The position numbers and the translations under genes are program-made. A stretch of DNA of 64,000 nt. Origin: Nemania diffusa (taxonomy: Eukaryota; Ascomycota; Sordariomycetes; Xylariales; Xylariaceae). The notes below the pieces were generated by a model. It saw only the letters and a program-made list of their open reading frames with translations. It was not told where the DNA came from and searched no databases. This document shows, in pieces, positions 46,533-63,600 of this stretch. Position 1 is the first letter of the stretch. Each line of letters opens with the position of its first letter. The stretch covers positions 2,333,501-2,397,500 of the forward strand of contig JBBPUQ010000007.1 in assembly GCA_038501195.1 (NCBI GenBank). The letters are read 5' to 3'.

Positions 46533-48669
46533 TGTATGAATGAGTCAAAAGGTGGCGCGTTGGGTAGTTATTCAGAGTGCATCAAGAAGGGATGAAAATT
46601 GTTGTGTGAAGGCAATGAAAAGTTGGAAATGAAGTGCCTTAGAAGAAGTGTGCACAAGATTCGATGTTGGGTTTTGGATGCCTGCCTGGAAAGCAAAGAC
46701 AAGTGCGGCGACGCGTTACGAGATACTTGGTTGCTTACCTGGCTACCTAGGAAACAAACACGGTGAATCCGTTGCCCTTCCCTACCACGCCCCTTCCTTC
46801 ACTTCGTCATGGAATAAATTTAGAAAACATGTACTAAGTGTTTATACGGCCATGTAAGTATCATGGCTTGGTACCTCTATCATATCTGGCTTGTAGTAGA
46901 TGTTAGAAGAACAGGTGAAGTCCATACTACCTTACCGTATGGTTAAGCGCAACTTTGAGTGTAGAGAAATGATTAATAAGAGAATTTAGGTTCAAGGCTT
47001 AAATTCTAACGTATTTCAGTTACGAACTAATATATGAAAATATCAAACGCCAGCTACATGAATAAAGTAAGTAGTCTATAGCTACACATGTCTAAGAGGC
47101 AACTATTAAGAATATTAACAAAATCTACAAATGAATTCAGCTTATGAACATAAAAAGATTAGAAATATCCTAGAGCTACAAATATTTCATGCAACCATTC
47201 ACAACTCAATTGAGTGGAAGATTCTATTAGTTTCTTGTTCCAGGTTGTTTATCGCATATTGCATCAGTCTAACTACCAGGTTCACCTCACCCAGACTACT
47301 AGATTCGTCATGTTTAGTCTGTGTTGGAGGTTAACCAATGCTCCTGTAAGTTTTACGTTTATAAAAAACTAGCATCTATGTGCTCACCATAAGGTATCAT
47401 GAATTCTATTAAGCCCAACCTCTTAGTCTGAGGTATCTATATTCGGTAAAGGAACTACACCCCCATTCGATCCTTTGTAAATACGCCTAAATAGCGTTCA
47501 ATGTCTCAGAAGAGTTAAGTCATCATGATGGAGGATGGTTCCATTTAGCACATACTCTATTGGAAGATTCTTTACCTGAGTACATCGACGTATAGTCTAG
47601 GAAACAATTGCATGCCTCAAAGAATTATCAGCCTTGAGAACCCTACCTTAGATGAAATACTAGTGGTTCACGATGTCATGAAAGCGAAGAGACCACAATA
47701 GTACGGGTTTGTGCTGCCATTCCTCCCACAGAGCAGTCAGCTGGTCAACTACAGGAGAAGGCAAATGGAAAAAGACTTGCAGCCAGTAAAACTAAGAATG
47801 AGTTCAAAGCAGCTCATCATATCAAATTTTTTATATTAAAATTAGATATGATTTGCAGCCGCCAACTGTCCACCGTGTAGGGTGTTCGCTCCGCCCTTGT
47901 GAGCTTCATTACCGTACACTCTCTTGTTAGCGAATCATTTAACATTAAAGGCGGCTCCGTAGGGTAGTACTATGTTGTACCGCTGCCTCTCAGTTTTCAG
48001 GGGGGGAGGGGGTATATAGCTGAGTAATGGTCCTTGCCGAGCCTACTGCGTAACGACTTTGTATTACTAGCTGTGGTTGAAAGCATCGCCAACATGGATA
48101 AGACAACCGTCTTGCACCTAGCCATAGAGAGAGCTTATGAGGTAGAGTCTCAGTTCATTGTTTGCGGCTTTTGGTAAATGCGACTGTGAGGGAGAGGGAA
48201 CTATTACGGAGCGTTAGTTACAGCGTACCTAGGTACCTAAAGTACCTAGCGTTATAGTGATGTGCCCCCTCCATTGAGCCCTGTCTGTGAGCTGCAAGTG
48301 CCTACTATACAGCACCATAATGAGTACCTATCTATGGGGAGATGGTTTGAATATTAGATACAAGACAAGTATGTCTGGCACTAAGAAATCTACAGTTTGT
48401 AATCTTGATGCAGCTCAATACATGCGCTTTATTCTCCGACGTTTTCACTGCCTAGGAACAATTCATTAAGAGAATGTAACACCTACGCCCAAGAGGGGTG
48501 ATGGGCACACGAGCTGTATGGACCACTGAGTATATTCAGCCTTCACTGAGACCAGAACAGAGAGGTATAACGAAATAGTTGAATAGATGAATATATCCAT
48601 GAGAAAGATGTGAATGATTTATATTATTTTCAATTCAATTCCAGTGTGAAGTCTGTCTTTGTCACATCA
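46533..48669. other. Intergenic, no gene supported
   Basis: About 2.1 kb, AT-leaning. A palindrome cluster of the TAGGTACCTA type lies at 48221-48250. A short frame at 48094 (28 codons) after a TATATAG box is too small to call. Confidence 0.5.
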
Positions 48670-49382
48670 TCATTTGCTTGCCTCTTTGATACGAGCGAAT
48701 GTACCCATGAAGGCCTCGGCTTCTTGGGCGCCTTCGATCTTGTAGGTGCCCTGAATGGTGATATTGGGGACCCCGGAAATACCGTTTGCATAGGCCTCGT
48801 CAACTTCCTTGTCAACCTCGGCACCGCCCTTACCGGACTCCAACCACTCCTTGATCTCGCTGGTCACCAGGCCCGCCTTTTGGCCAGCAGCAATGAGCAT
48901 GGCATGCGACGTGATATCGCCATCGCTCTCGAAGTAAGACTTGAATAGCTCTGTAACGACGCGGTTCTCGACATCATTGCCCTTCGTTTTCCCTAGCTGG
49001 ATCAGCCGATGCGAGTCCCGTGTGTTGCCCACTCGGCCGGCGAAAGTAAAGTTGATGCCCTCTTCCCGGCCAATCGCCGTCAGCCGCTGGTGGATCATCT
49101 CCAGTCTTTCGGGGCCGAACTTCTGGACCATTCGCTCGTTGACCGGCACACCCACGGCGGGCGACGTCGAGTCGAGATAGAACGGCGCCCAGGTGACGGT
49201 GAAAGTGTCGTCGCGGCTGGCTGGGTTCGCCTTTCGATACAGCTCGATACCGCGGTCGAGACGCTTCTTGCCGACGTAACACTATCGCGGACTTAGAGAG
49301 AGTCGTTTCGGCGTTAGGGCTAATAGCTACTCACCCAGGGGCAGACTGTGTCTGAAACGATCTTGATGTTGAAATTTGTCAT
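48670..49382 (-). CDS. DsbA-family oxidoreductase (FrnE/2-hydroxychromene isomerase-like)
   Basis: Thioredoxin-fold protein with an all-helical insert; related proteins act as disulfide oxidoreductases or isomerases. Two exons, 49382-49335 and 49281-48670, give 219 residues. Starts MTNFNIKIVSDTVCPW|CYVGKKRLD: the active-site CPWC is split by a 53-nt intron (GTGAGT donor) after the Trp codon. Later landmarks: NTRDSHRLIQLGK, FKSYFESDGDIT, and the cis-Pro region GISGVPNITIQG, followed by a short helix. No signal peptide, so cytosolic. Complete, with no odd bases. Substrate unknown. Confidence 0.88.
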
Positions 49383-53655
<4,273 letters not shown>

Positions 53656-55810
53656 TGTGATGATGTGGATGTGTAGTTGATGATGGAGATGGGAGATGTC
53701 GACGATGAAGGGACAGACGAATGAGCTGATGGAAGAAGAGATAAGAGCTGAGAGAGGAAGAAGGGAAGCTTGTTGGCGGTGCGGTGGAAAGGAAGAAAAG
53801 TTTGCCGGAGCTCTAGGGAAACGACCGAACAGTTGTTCCGGGGTTGGGCATGGACCACTACCTAGCTGGTATTGACACCGTGTCTGGGTGAATGAAGCTG
53901 GACTGTGGGCTTGGATGAAACCCACATGGCGTCGACACAATGGATACACAATGGAGATCGAAGGAAACTTTTCCTGCTCTAATGGAGGCTACCCAAAGGA
54001 GACAAGGCTGACGGGTTTCATTATTTCACTGTAGCTGGTGTAGATACAGGGGTATCGGGGATTTTCGGGTGCGGCGCTTGCATACCGTCTACTATGCGCT
54101 ACCTACAAACCTCGTCATCCTTGGCGGGATTGACTTTGCGGCTTTTTCCTTGCAACTTTGACCGAGATTGCGATTCGGCAAGCCACAACAAATCGCTCTA
54201 TCTTGACATTGGAAGCATTCAATATAGATCAATATTGGTAGCACCACCTATTCGTCTACATCGGCCGACCTAGAGAGCTAAGTGCTATCAGCTACTTCAT
54301 GAGCCCCCATTCATATAGAGCAATAGCAGACGGTGTAGAGAGTGCGTTAAGGGAGGTGAGAATAACATGAACCCCCACTGACTAAATTCGGACATCCACT
54401 TAGTCCTGGCTCATGGGTAGTAAACATGGAGCCCAGTTGGTATCCGAGAGAGCTCATAGGCAATAGCAGGTGGAGCTTGTCCGACGATAGAATGATAGGT
54501 ACAGTATAACAAACACTATGGAAGGTAAGACGAAACCGACATAAAAAGGAAGGCACATCCTCATGGCAGCGGGCGGGTTGATCGATGTCTATTGCTTCTC
54601 TGAAACCACAACAACTTTGCTGCAAGTTCCCATGTAAAGCTATACGCATAGCATGCACCAAATGTGAGTCAACCTCCTATGACTAACCAGCCTATGTGAC
54701 TGTGACCCTATTTCGGGAATTCGCAGAACGAACCAATGGACATCCGGCAATCGCTCTATTCGGGTAACCCTGGCCAAGAATCTACCTGCTTCCTACCTGC
54801 TTGACGCGCAGTACAGGATGTACCCGGCACACGTCGCGCCCTGTCAATCCCTACCGTTAGGGAACACCGGCATGTATGTACCGAGGTACTTCTTTGCGAA
54901 GGAGAAGACTCTCCCGCTTCCAGCAGATTGGGAGAGAGGTGTATTGAAGGTGGGTACATCAATCGACCAATTTGAGAGAGATAGGAGAAAAGGAAGGCGA
55001 TTTCTACTGTACTGTCTGTCCCTTCCAAGCACCTCGGGTACCAGGGTCTTAGGCGAGTCATATGCGTAGATGCTTGAGCCTCAAATACGACCTTAACAAA
55101 AGACGTGCGACTGAGAGGGATACCTCGTAAACTAAGGTTTTATTATGATATCAAGGTAATTATAGTAAAAGCAACTCTAATTGCACTTATTCAGCGGGTT
55201 GCATAGAGCTTTTAGATGGCCAGTTGATTGTAAAGGAGGAAAGGCGGTCATGATGATAGACTTCGAAGGTTACACGCTGCGTCGTAAAAATTTTCTTTCC
55301 AGCTGACGTGAAATGACGGGAGGGTAAGATCTGTATAGCTGATGCGGAACAGGGGGGCCCTAGACCTGACATCGAATCTTTTAAGGTGGTACCTTGCACA
55401 TCCGTGGCATTATTACGAAGTGCTATTGGCTCACACTGGATGCTTTTTTGGCCTACATGTACTCAGTCTAGGTACCTATGTAGATAGTGCACTGTGAATT
55501 TTCACACAGTTGATCTACCTTACTATAATGATGGAAACTTGCCCAAGTCTTGTGCAGTTGTTATTAAATTCAGTATCTACAACGAACAAGAGCTCAGTAT
55601 ATTCTACATATATCTGTCTATAAAGCAATATATGCCTACCAATGTTTTATTGTTGTTGAACACTGATCTTTTAGTTTATCAGTAGGTAGGTAGAGTATAC
55701 ATAACTACGAAACCCTCACCAAACAATGCTTATCTATATGATGCAATGACATGATACAAAAAAAGATAAAAATCTCATAAAAAAAGTTGCGCACTCCGAC
55801 CAAAACATAT
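53656..55810. other. Spacer, ATP9 5' flank
   Basis: Over 2 kb without a supportable gene. The first 150 bp upstream of ATP9 read, in ATP9 sense, as a CT-rich leader (TCTCTTCTTCCATC-like), typical of a strong mould promoter. Frames near 54347-55069 are short and without family. Confidence 0.5.
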
Positions 55811-55894
55811 AGTTCAGCACGGGACTCGAACCCGCAATCTTCAGTATTCTCCAATGAACCGGAAACTGACGCGTTGCCATTACGCTAACCGAAC
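55811..55894 (-). tRNA. tRNA-Arg(CCG) with a 12-nt intron
   Basis: Read on the minus strand it folds fully: acceptor stem GTTCGGT with GCTGAAC (two G-U pairs), U8, D arm GCGT-AATGGCA-ACGC, anticodon stem TCAGT with ACTGA, variable AGATT, T arm GCGGG-TTCGAGT-CCCGT, discriminator T. The anticodon loop holds 19 nt: TTCCGG, then a 12-nt intron, then T. The intron starts one base after the anticodon, the canonical place. Anticodon CCG decodes CGG (Arg). Internal A and B boxes (the D and T arms) match Pol III needs. Confidence 0.92.
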
Positions 55895-56339
55895 TCGCCA
55901 AGCCACATTGCTGTGCATCACGTAATCTATTGCAATCTATGTATCTAGTTACACGATATAGAGTGGCTTGTGAAACAGCAAGCACGGAGCACCAGTTGTC
56001 TTAACAGTTAATCGAATTAGAAGATTTTCTCCTACTGTTGTCACAAAGAATTGTTATATGGTTTGGCATGATGTGGGAAAGCGGCGTGGGACAACCTACC
56101 AGGAACATGGAAGGAAAGCTAAAGAAGGTTGAACAGCGATAACTTTATAGTATTCTTAAGGCAGACGGGCATAATTGAAACACGTGAAAGTTAAAGAGAG
56201 ATGCTTAAATTAGTGAAGACCACTTTGACTAGGACTAGGTAAGTTAAATCATGTACTAAGTCACCTGAAGAAGTACTATATACTAGCTGATATATAAGTG
56301 TGCTTCTATATAGTTATAATAACCCAAGGTGCATACTTA
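55895..56339. other. tRNA 5' flank and spacer
   Basis: No gene seen. Composition becomes more AT-rich toward the block that begins near 56340. Confidence 0.45.
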
Positions 56340-59148
56340 ATATCAGCGCTCCCCACAATTAAAACAATACTTTAACTAATTAGCAAATAACTTGACTAAT
56401 TAAAACAAAACAAATATATTTAAATTATTTAATAAACAAAATAAAAGTTTTTTATTTTGTTTATGTTTGTTAGTTATTTATAAATAATTTTATTTTTTTT
56501 ATTATTTTTTTTTGTTGATTTTTAATAAAAAAAAAGCTATTTAAAAAATATAATGTTTTTTTACTTAAATAGTAGTTTATTTTAAAACTTATATTAATTA
56601 ATTAATAAAAACTTTTTTTTATTTAATAAGTTTATTTATTTATTTATTTATTTAGTTAATATTAATTTAATTATAACTTTTTAAATTAACTACTTTTTTT
56701 TTTGTTATATAATTTTTATAACTTTTAATTTTTGATTATTTATAACTTTATATACTTTATATATAGCTTTAAAATATTATTAAATTTATATTTAATATAA
56801 TTAAAGCTATTTAACAATATTATTTTTGTAATAACGCTGTTTTTTTTTTAACACTATTGCTAAAAATATATTAAATTTTTTTAGCACTTTTTTTAGCATT
56901 TTTTTGCTTTTTTTTGCTTTTTTTTGCTTTTAATACTATATATATTGCAATTTAAACTATAAAAACATTATTTTTAAACTTAGTTTATTTTTAATTTAAT
57001 AACTATTTATTTTTATATAAGTTTTTTTATAAAATCAACTTTAGTTAATAAAAAACTTTTTTTGTTTTAAACTTTTTTACTACTTTTATAATTATATTTT
57101 TGCTTTTTTTATTAATAATATTACTAGTTTTACAATTTATATCAAATAATTAATATATTTAAAACTAACACATTTTTAACTATTTGTTTATATTTATTTT
57201 ATAAACTTTTGCTAAATTATTAATTTAATTAACCTGTTTTAATTAACACTATTTATTACTTTTTTTTAGTTTTTTTATTATTTTTACTATTTTTATTTTT
57301 ATACTTTTGTTTTTACTATTATAAATGTTATAATTATTATTAAAAAAACAAAATATTTTAAATTAATATGTTTTATGCTTTATAAAAGTATATTTTTTAA
57401 AATATTTTTACTTTTAGTTTTAATTTTTTAACAGATTTACTTTTATTTTATTTTTTTTATTATATTTAATTAAATAGTACATTAGTAACAACGTTATTAT
57501 ATAGCTTTTAATAGCACTTTTTTAAAGTACAACATATTATTACTTTTAAATAAATATTGTTTTTTTATATATATATATTAAAGCTAAAAATTTAACTAAT
57601 AATAAAATAGTTTATAAATTAAAATATAATATAACAACTTTTTTAAAGCTTAAAACTTTTAAAAATTTTTTATAACAAAATTTATTTATAAACAAGTTGC
57701 TGTTTTAATTTTTAATATATTAAATAATTTAATTTAATAAAAGCTTTTTCGATTTTAAATCTTTAATACAAACTATATATTTTATATTTAGTTTTTTTTT
57801 TATACAATTTTAAATATTTTTAACTATAGCGTATATTTTTTATTAGTTATTTTTAGTAATTTTAAAAAACTAACTAAAGTAAAAAAAAAATAGTTTTGTT
57901 ATATTTACAAAAGCAAAAACTATATTAAAATATTAAACATTAAAACTACAAATTTAATTAAATATTATTTTTATTTAAAATATAATATTGATATAATTTT
58001 TCGATTTTAATAACTATTTGTTACTACTACTGCTTTTGTTTTTTAATAACTTTAAACTACAATTATTTTATATACTATAAAATTAGCTACTTAATAAAAA
58101 CAACTATTAATTTATTTATATATTTTATTTAATATATTGTTTAATTTATTTTAATATAAAAAATTTAGCTTTATTATTAAATTTTTGAATTTTTAGTTAG
58201 TTTTAACTTTAATAATAAACTAATTTATTATTATTTAATAAATTAAAGTTATTTTTAAATTAGCTTTTAAAACTATTATAGCTAAAATTGCTATTACTAA
58301 GTTTAAAATTTATATTTTTAAAAAAAGTATTATTAATATTATAAACTATTATATTAACTAAAACTAAAAGCTATATATAAAACTTTTAAGCTTTTAATAT
58401 ATTATTAACATATATATTGTTAAAAATATTAAATTATATATTTATAAAATAATTTAACAATTTAACTTATAATTTAAACTAAAGTTTTTTATTTTAAATA
58501 ATATTAATATAAATAATAAAGCTTTAATAATTTTTTTATATTATTTTTTATTTAAATTTAACAATTTTAACTATTTAAATAATAATAAAATTAAAGCTTT
58601 AATTTAACAGTATAAAACTTACTATTAAAACTATATTGTTAATATTATTGTTTATATTATTATTTTTAACAAAATTAATAATAAATTTTTTAAATTTATT
58701 ATTTTAACAATAATTAAAAAAAGTTACTTTGTTAATATATAAATTAAAGCTATTTTTTAATACTATAATATTTTTTGTAATAAAATTAAAAGTAGTAATA
58801 TTAATAAAACAGTTTATAAAAAAAATATTAACAAATTTATTAATAATAAAAATAATATTACTTTTAAAAACTTTAATATATTTAATTTAATTAACAGTTT
58901 TATTAATAATATAAATATTTTTAAATAAAGCTTTATAATTAAAATTAAAAATAATATTTATTAAAATTTTTTTTTAACTGCAATTTATAGCTTTGTTGTT
59001 TTTAAAAACTTTTTTTTTTAAATTATATATAATATTATATAATAACTTTAATTTTAACAAATATATTTTTATAAAATATATATTTAAAATAAAAAACTAA
59101 AAAGTTTATTATAAAATTAATACTATTTTAAACTTTTTTATTTAAATA
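56340..59148. repeat. 2.8-kb A/T-only block, probable RIP-destroyed repeat
   Basis: Almost purely A and T with rare G or C, no open frame, and long T and A runs. Words TTAAT, TTTATA and GCTTTT recur. It ends abruptly at the putative LTR start (TG at 59149). Composition this extreme, next to a transposon, fits repeated RIP of an inserted element. The original element cannot be recognised. Confidence 0.7.
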
Positions 59149-59279
59149 TGTAAAGGGGCAGCCACCACTGCGCCACGCTGCGCTACGCGTACAGCGGACA
59201 CAAGCCGAGTATTAGCCGGTCGGCACTCAAGAGGACACAGCATACAGAATTAATTCTTAGATAGAAGTAATCCATTACA
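59149..59279 (+). repeat. Candidate 5' LTR of the gypsy element
   Basis: 131 bp starting TGTAAAGGGGCAGCC and ending CATTACA, so it has TG...CA ends, and it marks a sharp change from A/T-only to mixed sequence. Its end is not certain because the second LTR is outside the window. A primer-binding site just downstream (around TTGGAATCAGCG) is possible but not proven. Confidence 0.45.
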
Positions 59280-59381
59280 ACTACTTCTTGGAATCAGCGA
59301 TCACCTTGCGAAGCGACTGCACTTACACTGCATACCGCAACTCTTACACTTTTCTATCTCTACACTAGGTATTGCAACGCG

Positions 59382-60600
59382 ATGGCTGACAGGCCAAGAA
59401 GTAGGGTGACTAGGTTACGAACTGCCGCACGGTCGGATACCAGCTGCGATGAATTGGAAGGGGACCTTTCTAGCAGAGACGCGTCCTTAAAGAACCAACA
59501 GGATCCGACACCTCGATTCGAGAACACTTCACCTCCGCGAAGACAAGCTTCCGCGGAACCACCGGTTATTGTTCGACAACTGCCCGTTGAAGAAATGCTA
59601 CCTTGGGCAATACAGCTGATGAACCAGAACGCGCAGCTGAACGTACAATTAGTTGAGTTACTTAGTTCGGGAACCGCTTGGCCAACGACTGAAGACAACA
59701 CTAAGCACCCAATTTACAATTGTAAAAGGCTTAACCAAGAGGCTACTGCAGCCGAAATAGAAGACTGGATTGCTGCGATTAAAGAGGGTAACCGGCAGAA
59801 GCCAGGACGCAGCGACCTAATATAGATTACCTGGGCACTGAGCTAAACGTCGTGGGACATCTTGACCAATTGGCGGTCGTACTGCGAAACCTTGGAATAC
59901 CTAGAACTAGAGGCACAAGCTACCCTGGAAGACTTCTGGAAGTTTATTAGAAGAGAAGACGTGGACCCCGAGCTGTTTGAGCGTACTTTCCGAACGCAGC
60001 TCATGGAGATCCGTCAAAGCAGAAATGAGACTTCTAGAGACTTTTTCTCGAGATGGCAAGTCCTAGTACGCAAACTAGAAAACAAAGGTCAATTGAACAA
60101 CAACTCTAGGTTAGCATTTGACTATTGGTACAAGCTACAAGAGGGCATTAAAAGGTCGCTTATTCGGCAACAGATCTTATTAAACAACGCAGTAACAGTG
60201 TTATATGAGGCAGAGAGACAATGGAGCACGTAGCAAACGAACAAACTACTCAAGCCCATTTTTAAACGACTACACGCCGAAGGCACGCCGAACAGGCGCA
60301 GCTATGTTAACAACATCTAATCTAGCGAGTCAACCCAAACCAGGGGTCGACCGCGCGAACAAGAAGATCGTTAATGGAACGAAGACTGCAGCAAGTCACG
60401 ACGTACAAAAACGAATAAACTATTTTTTTGTTTTTATTGCGATAAACCTGGGCATTTGGCTAAGGACTGCCGAAAAAGACGTTGCGACACGTAAGCGGCA
60501 AACGATCGGAAAGTACACGGGACTCAATTGTCGGTACCAGAACGCCCTAAAAGGGTACAGAATATCGAAACTGTCTAGTCTAATGCCGAGGAAGAGCTAA
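59382..60600 (+). pseudogene. gag-like gene with in-frame stops
   Basis: Starts at an ATG (MADRPRSRVTRLRTAARS) and stays in one frame, with stops at 59823, about 59838 and 60231. The retrotransposon gag core is seen: WDILTNWRSYCETLEYLE, LEDFWKFIRREDVDPELF, ETSRDFFSRWQVLVRKLE. Near the end the same frame encodes a CCHC zinc knuckle CFYCDKPGHLAKDC at about 60429-60470 for nucleic-acid binding. The stops and scattered shifts make it non-coding as a whole. Confidence 0.8.
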
Positions 60601-63600
60601 AAGGCGAGCTAGAGTAAAGCAATACGTCCAATCTACCCTGGCTGAAAGCTTTCGGGCGTTTAGCATAAACGAGCTATTTAAAGCTTCAGCTATTTTCAGA
60701 CTGCACAGCGAAAAGCCGCGGAAACAAGTAACAGTAAACATGGATACGGGAGCACAAGTAAACACCGTTTGCAAAAACTTGGCGCAAAAGAAGCTCCGAC
60801 TGGTCGACGTGCAAATCCCGTTTTTGTTAGGCCCTAGCGGCGAACCTCTACGTTGCTAAAAAGCCTACGAAGCAACATTAGAGATGACTGACGCTAAGGG
60901 CGCCTGTAAATCTTTTATGCAAGTGTTTTTCGCTATTAGACGCGACTAGTCGGCACTTAAGTTCCTGCTATTAAGACCAGGCATGGGACGACTAAGGGTC
61001 ACCTTAGATACTGCGTCAGATCGGTGGCACTTTGGGAAGTTCGAAAAAGTAAACTCTGAAAAGTTCGCTAGCATAGTGATCGGAGGTGAACATGCTTTTA
61101 TTGCGAACCTCACAGGCATAGAACTAGAAGGGGAACTTCTTTTTAAAAGAATCGATGACGAAGCTTAATCGGAACAAATCGATCTACTACAGTGTTTTAA
61201 GGACTTTTACTGCGTGTATTCCGAACAAGGCGCGAAGGAGTTACTAGCTTTAGACGAAGCAGAACATGCAATTGACTTAGTAGAGGGAGCGAAAGTACCT
61301 TTCGGACCTATATACCCTACTACGGAAACTCAACGGAGAGTGCTCGAAGAATATTTGGCGGAAAATCAACGCTTAGGAAGGATCCGATACTCGAAAGCAG
61401 ACGCAGGGGCACCTATACTATTCGTACCCAAGAAAGACGGCACAATGCGGCTATGTGTAGACTATCGAAAGTTAAATAAAGTTACTGCGAAGAATAGGTA
61501 CTCTTTATTTTTGATTTCAGAAATCATGGACCGCTTGGGATCTGCGAAGATATTTTCCAAACTAGATTTAAGGGATGCTTACTACCGGATCCGGATCAAA
61601 CCCGGCGACGAGTGGAAAACTGCTTTCCGAACGCGCTACGGTCACTTTAAGTATACAGTAATGCCATTTGGGCTAACTAACGCCTCAGCAACGTTTTAAG
61701 CTTATATGCACAAGGCTTTAGCAGGACTAGTGGACCATATTTGCGTGGTTTACTTAAACAACATTGTTATTTTTTCTGATACGGAGGAAGAACATGAAAC
61801 TTATTTCCGACTAGTTCACGAACGTTTGGAGCAGTACTAGTTATTCGTGAAACTATCAAAATGCGATTTCTTCAAGAAAGAAATAGAATTCTTAGGGTTT
61901 GTTATAAACACCGAAGGCATCAAGATGGACGGCAAGCGAGTAAACGCAATTAGAGAATGGAAAGCACCTAAGTCGATACACGACATACAAGTGTTTTTAG
62001 GTTTTGCGAATTTCTATCGGAAGTTTATCGCAAAGTATTTGTAGATGACAGCGCCTATTACGGCACTACTGAAGAAAAATGTGAGCATAGACCAGCCTAC
62101 ATTTAAATGGACTCAGGAAGCGGAAGAGGCTTTTTGAGCGATTAAAGAAGCGTTTACAAACGCAACGATTTTGCGGCATTGGGATAACCGATTGGAAACA
62201 CGGGTCGAAACTGACGCGTCAACAAAGGCGGTATCGGGTATATTATCTTAGCTACACGGATCAGAATGGCGACCGGTTGCTTATTGGTCGCGCAAGCTTA
62301 CTGACACGGAAATGAGGTGGGTTATAGAACAACAGAAACTACTAGCTATAGTAGAAAGCTGTGAACACTGGAGACAGTACTTGGAAGGGGCTACACGTAC
62401 CTTTATAGTATGGACCGATCACATGGCGCTTCGGAGCGTGGTCGACTTTTCCGCGCGGGACCTTCGCGGCCGATTAGCGCGATGGGTATACAGACTAGCT
62501 CAGTTCGATTTTGAAATCCGACACCGGCTGGGGGTTACTAACTCTGCGGACGGCTTGTTAAGAAGACCCGATTACATGGCGGGCGAAATCCGATACGGAG
62601 ACGTGATTCTGACACTGCAGAAGAAACTGCAATTGACAGACGACCTACTTGCACAAGTCCAGCAAATTGTAGCTGCGATACTGCGTACAGGAAGAGGGAC
62701 AGAAGCATTGGAACAATTGACCCAAGCTTCTCGAAGAGCGTTAGCCGAACGCTATCCGATTGAATTCTCAACAACTACGGCCTAGGTAGCGAACTTAAGT
62801 GCTTACGGGAAGCCACACCCTTGCTGCGTAGCTGCAGATAACCCCCGAGGAGCACAGAGTGAGGAGCACAGTTGTAGATGCTCCGTTTACCGGATATGCA
62901 CAGTTATGACGGCTTACGTATTAGTGGTTACTAGATCAGCTTAAATGAGTGCCGATCAGTTTACACCCGCGTTGCGAGAGTACGACGCTGAGGCTATTGT
63001 TTATGACTAGTACGTTTTACGCCTTATGGCTAGGAAGTTAGCCAAGGACGAAACGGTATTTTGACCGCAAGCTTCAAGGAAGTTTTACGATATGGTCAGA
63101 GAACTGCAGGCTAAAGACTTAAACATCGTAGCACTTACTGAGATCGCTTGCTGGTGTACTGGAACTAGAGGAGGTTACTATGTAAATAATAATGGGACTT
63201 TCTTATTTAGAAATCGCTTTGTATTCTCAAGCCAAGGAGCTTTACTTCGGTAGATTATTTATTAACATTACGATGACTCTAGGGCGGGTTACATGGGAAA
63301 AAACAAAACGGCTGAACTATTTCGACGGAAATTCTACTGGGAAGGGCTAGAGCAAAACGTTCGCGAATATGTCGCAGACTGTTAGGCGTGCAACGGGACC
63401 AGACGACTTAGACATAAGCTCTATGGGGAGCTACAGACGCTGCTCCTACCAGACCAACCGTTTCAAGAAATCAGCTTAGACTTTATTACAGGGCTACCCC
63501 TATGTACTAAAGCTGATGGGATCGAGTACAACGCAGTTCTAGTGATTGTTGATCGCTTTACGAAGACAGCGCTGTTTATACTTACTACAAAGACCCTTAA

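Noticed and set aside
46092..46595. Plus-strand frame of 167 codons
   Set aside because: Lies fully opposite the membrane-protein gene at 45483-46532, which has a signal peptide and membrane span; the plus frame is a shadow.
54756..55069. Small gene with frames on both strands
   Set aside because: Frames of 62-101 codons on both strands overlap, none with a family or splice signals.
56340..59148. Mitochondrial DNA insertion
   Set aside because: Fungal mitochondrial DNA keeps recognisable genes and more G/C than this block; no mitochondrial gene or tRNA is visible.
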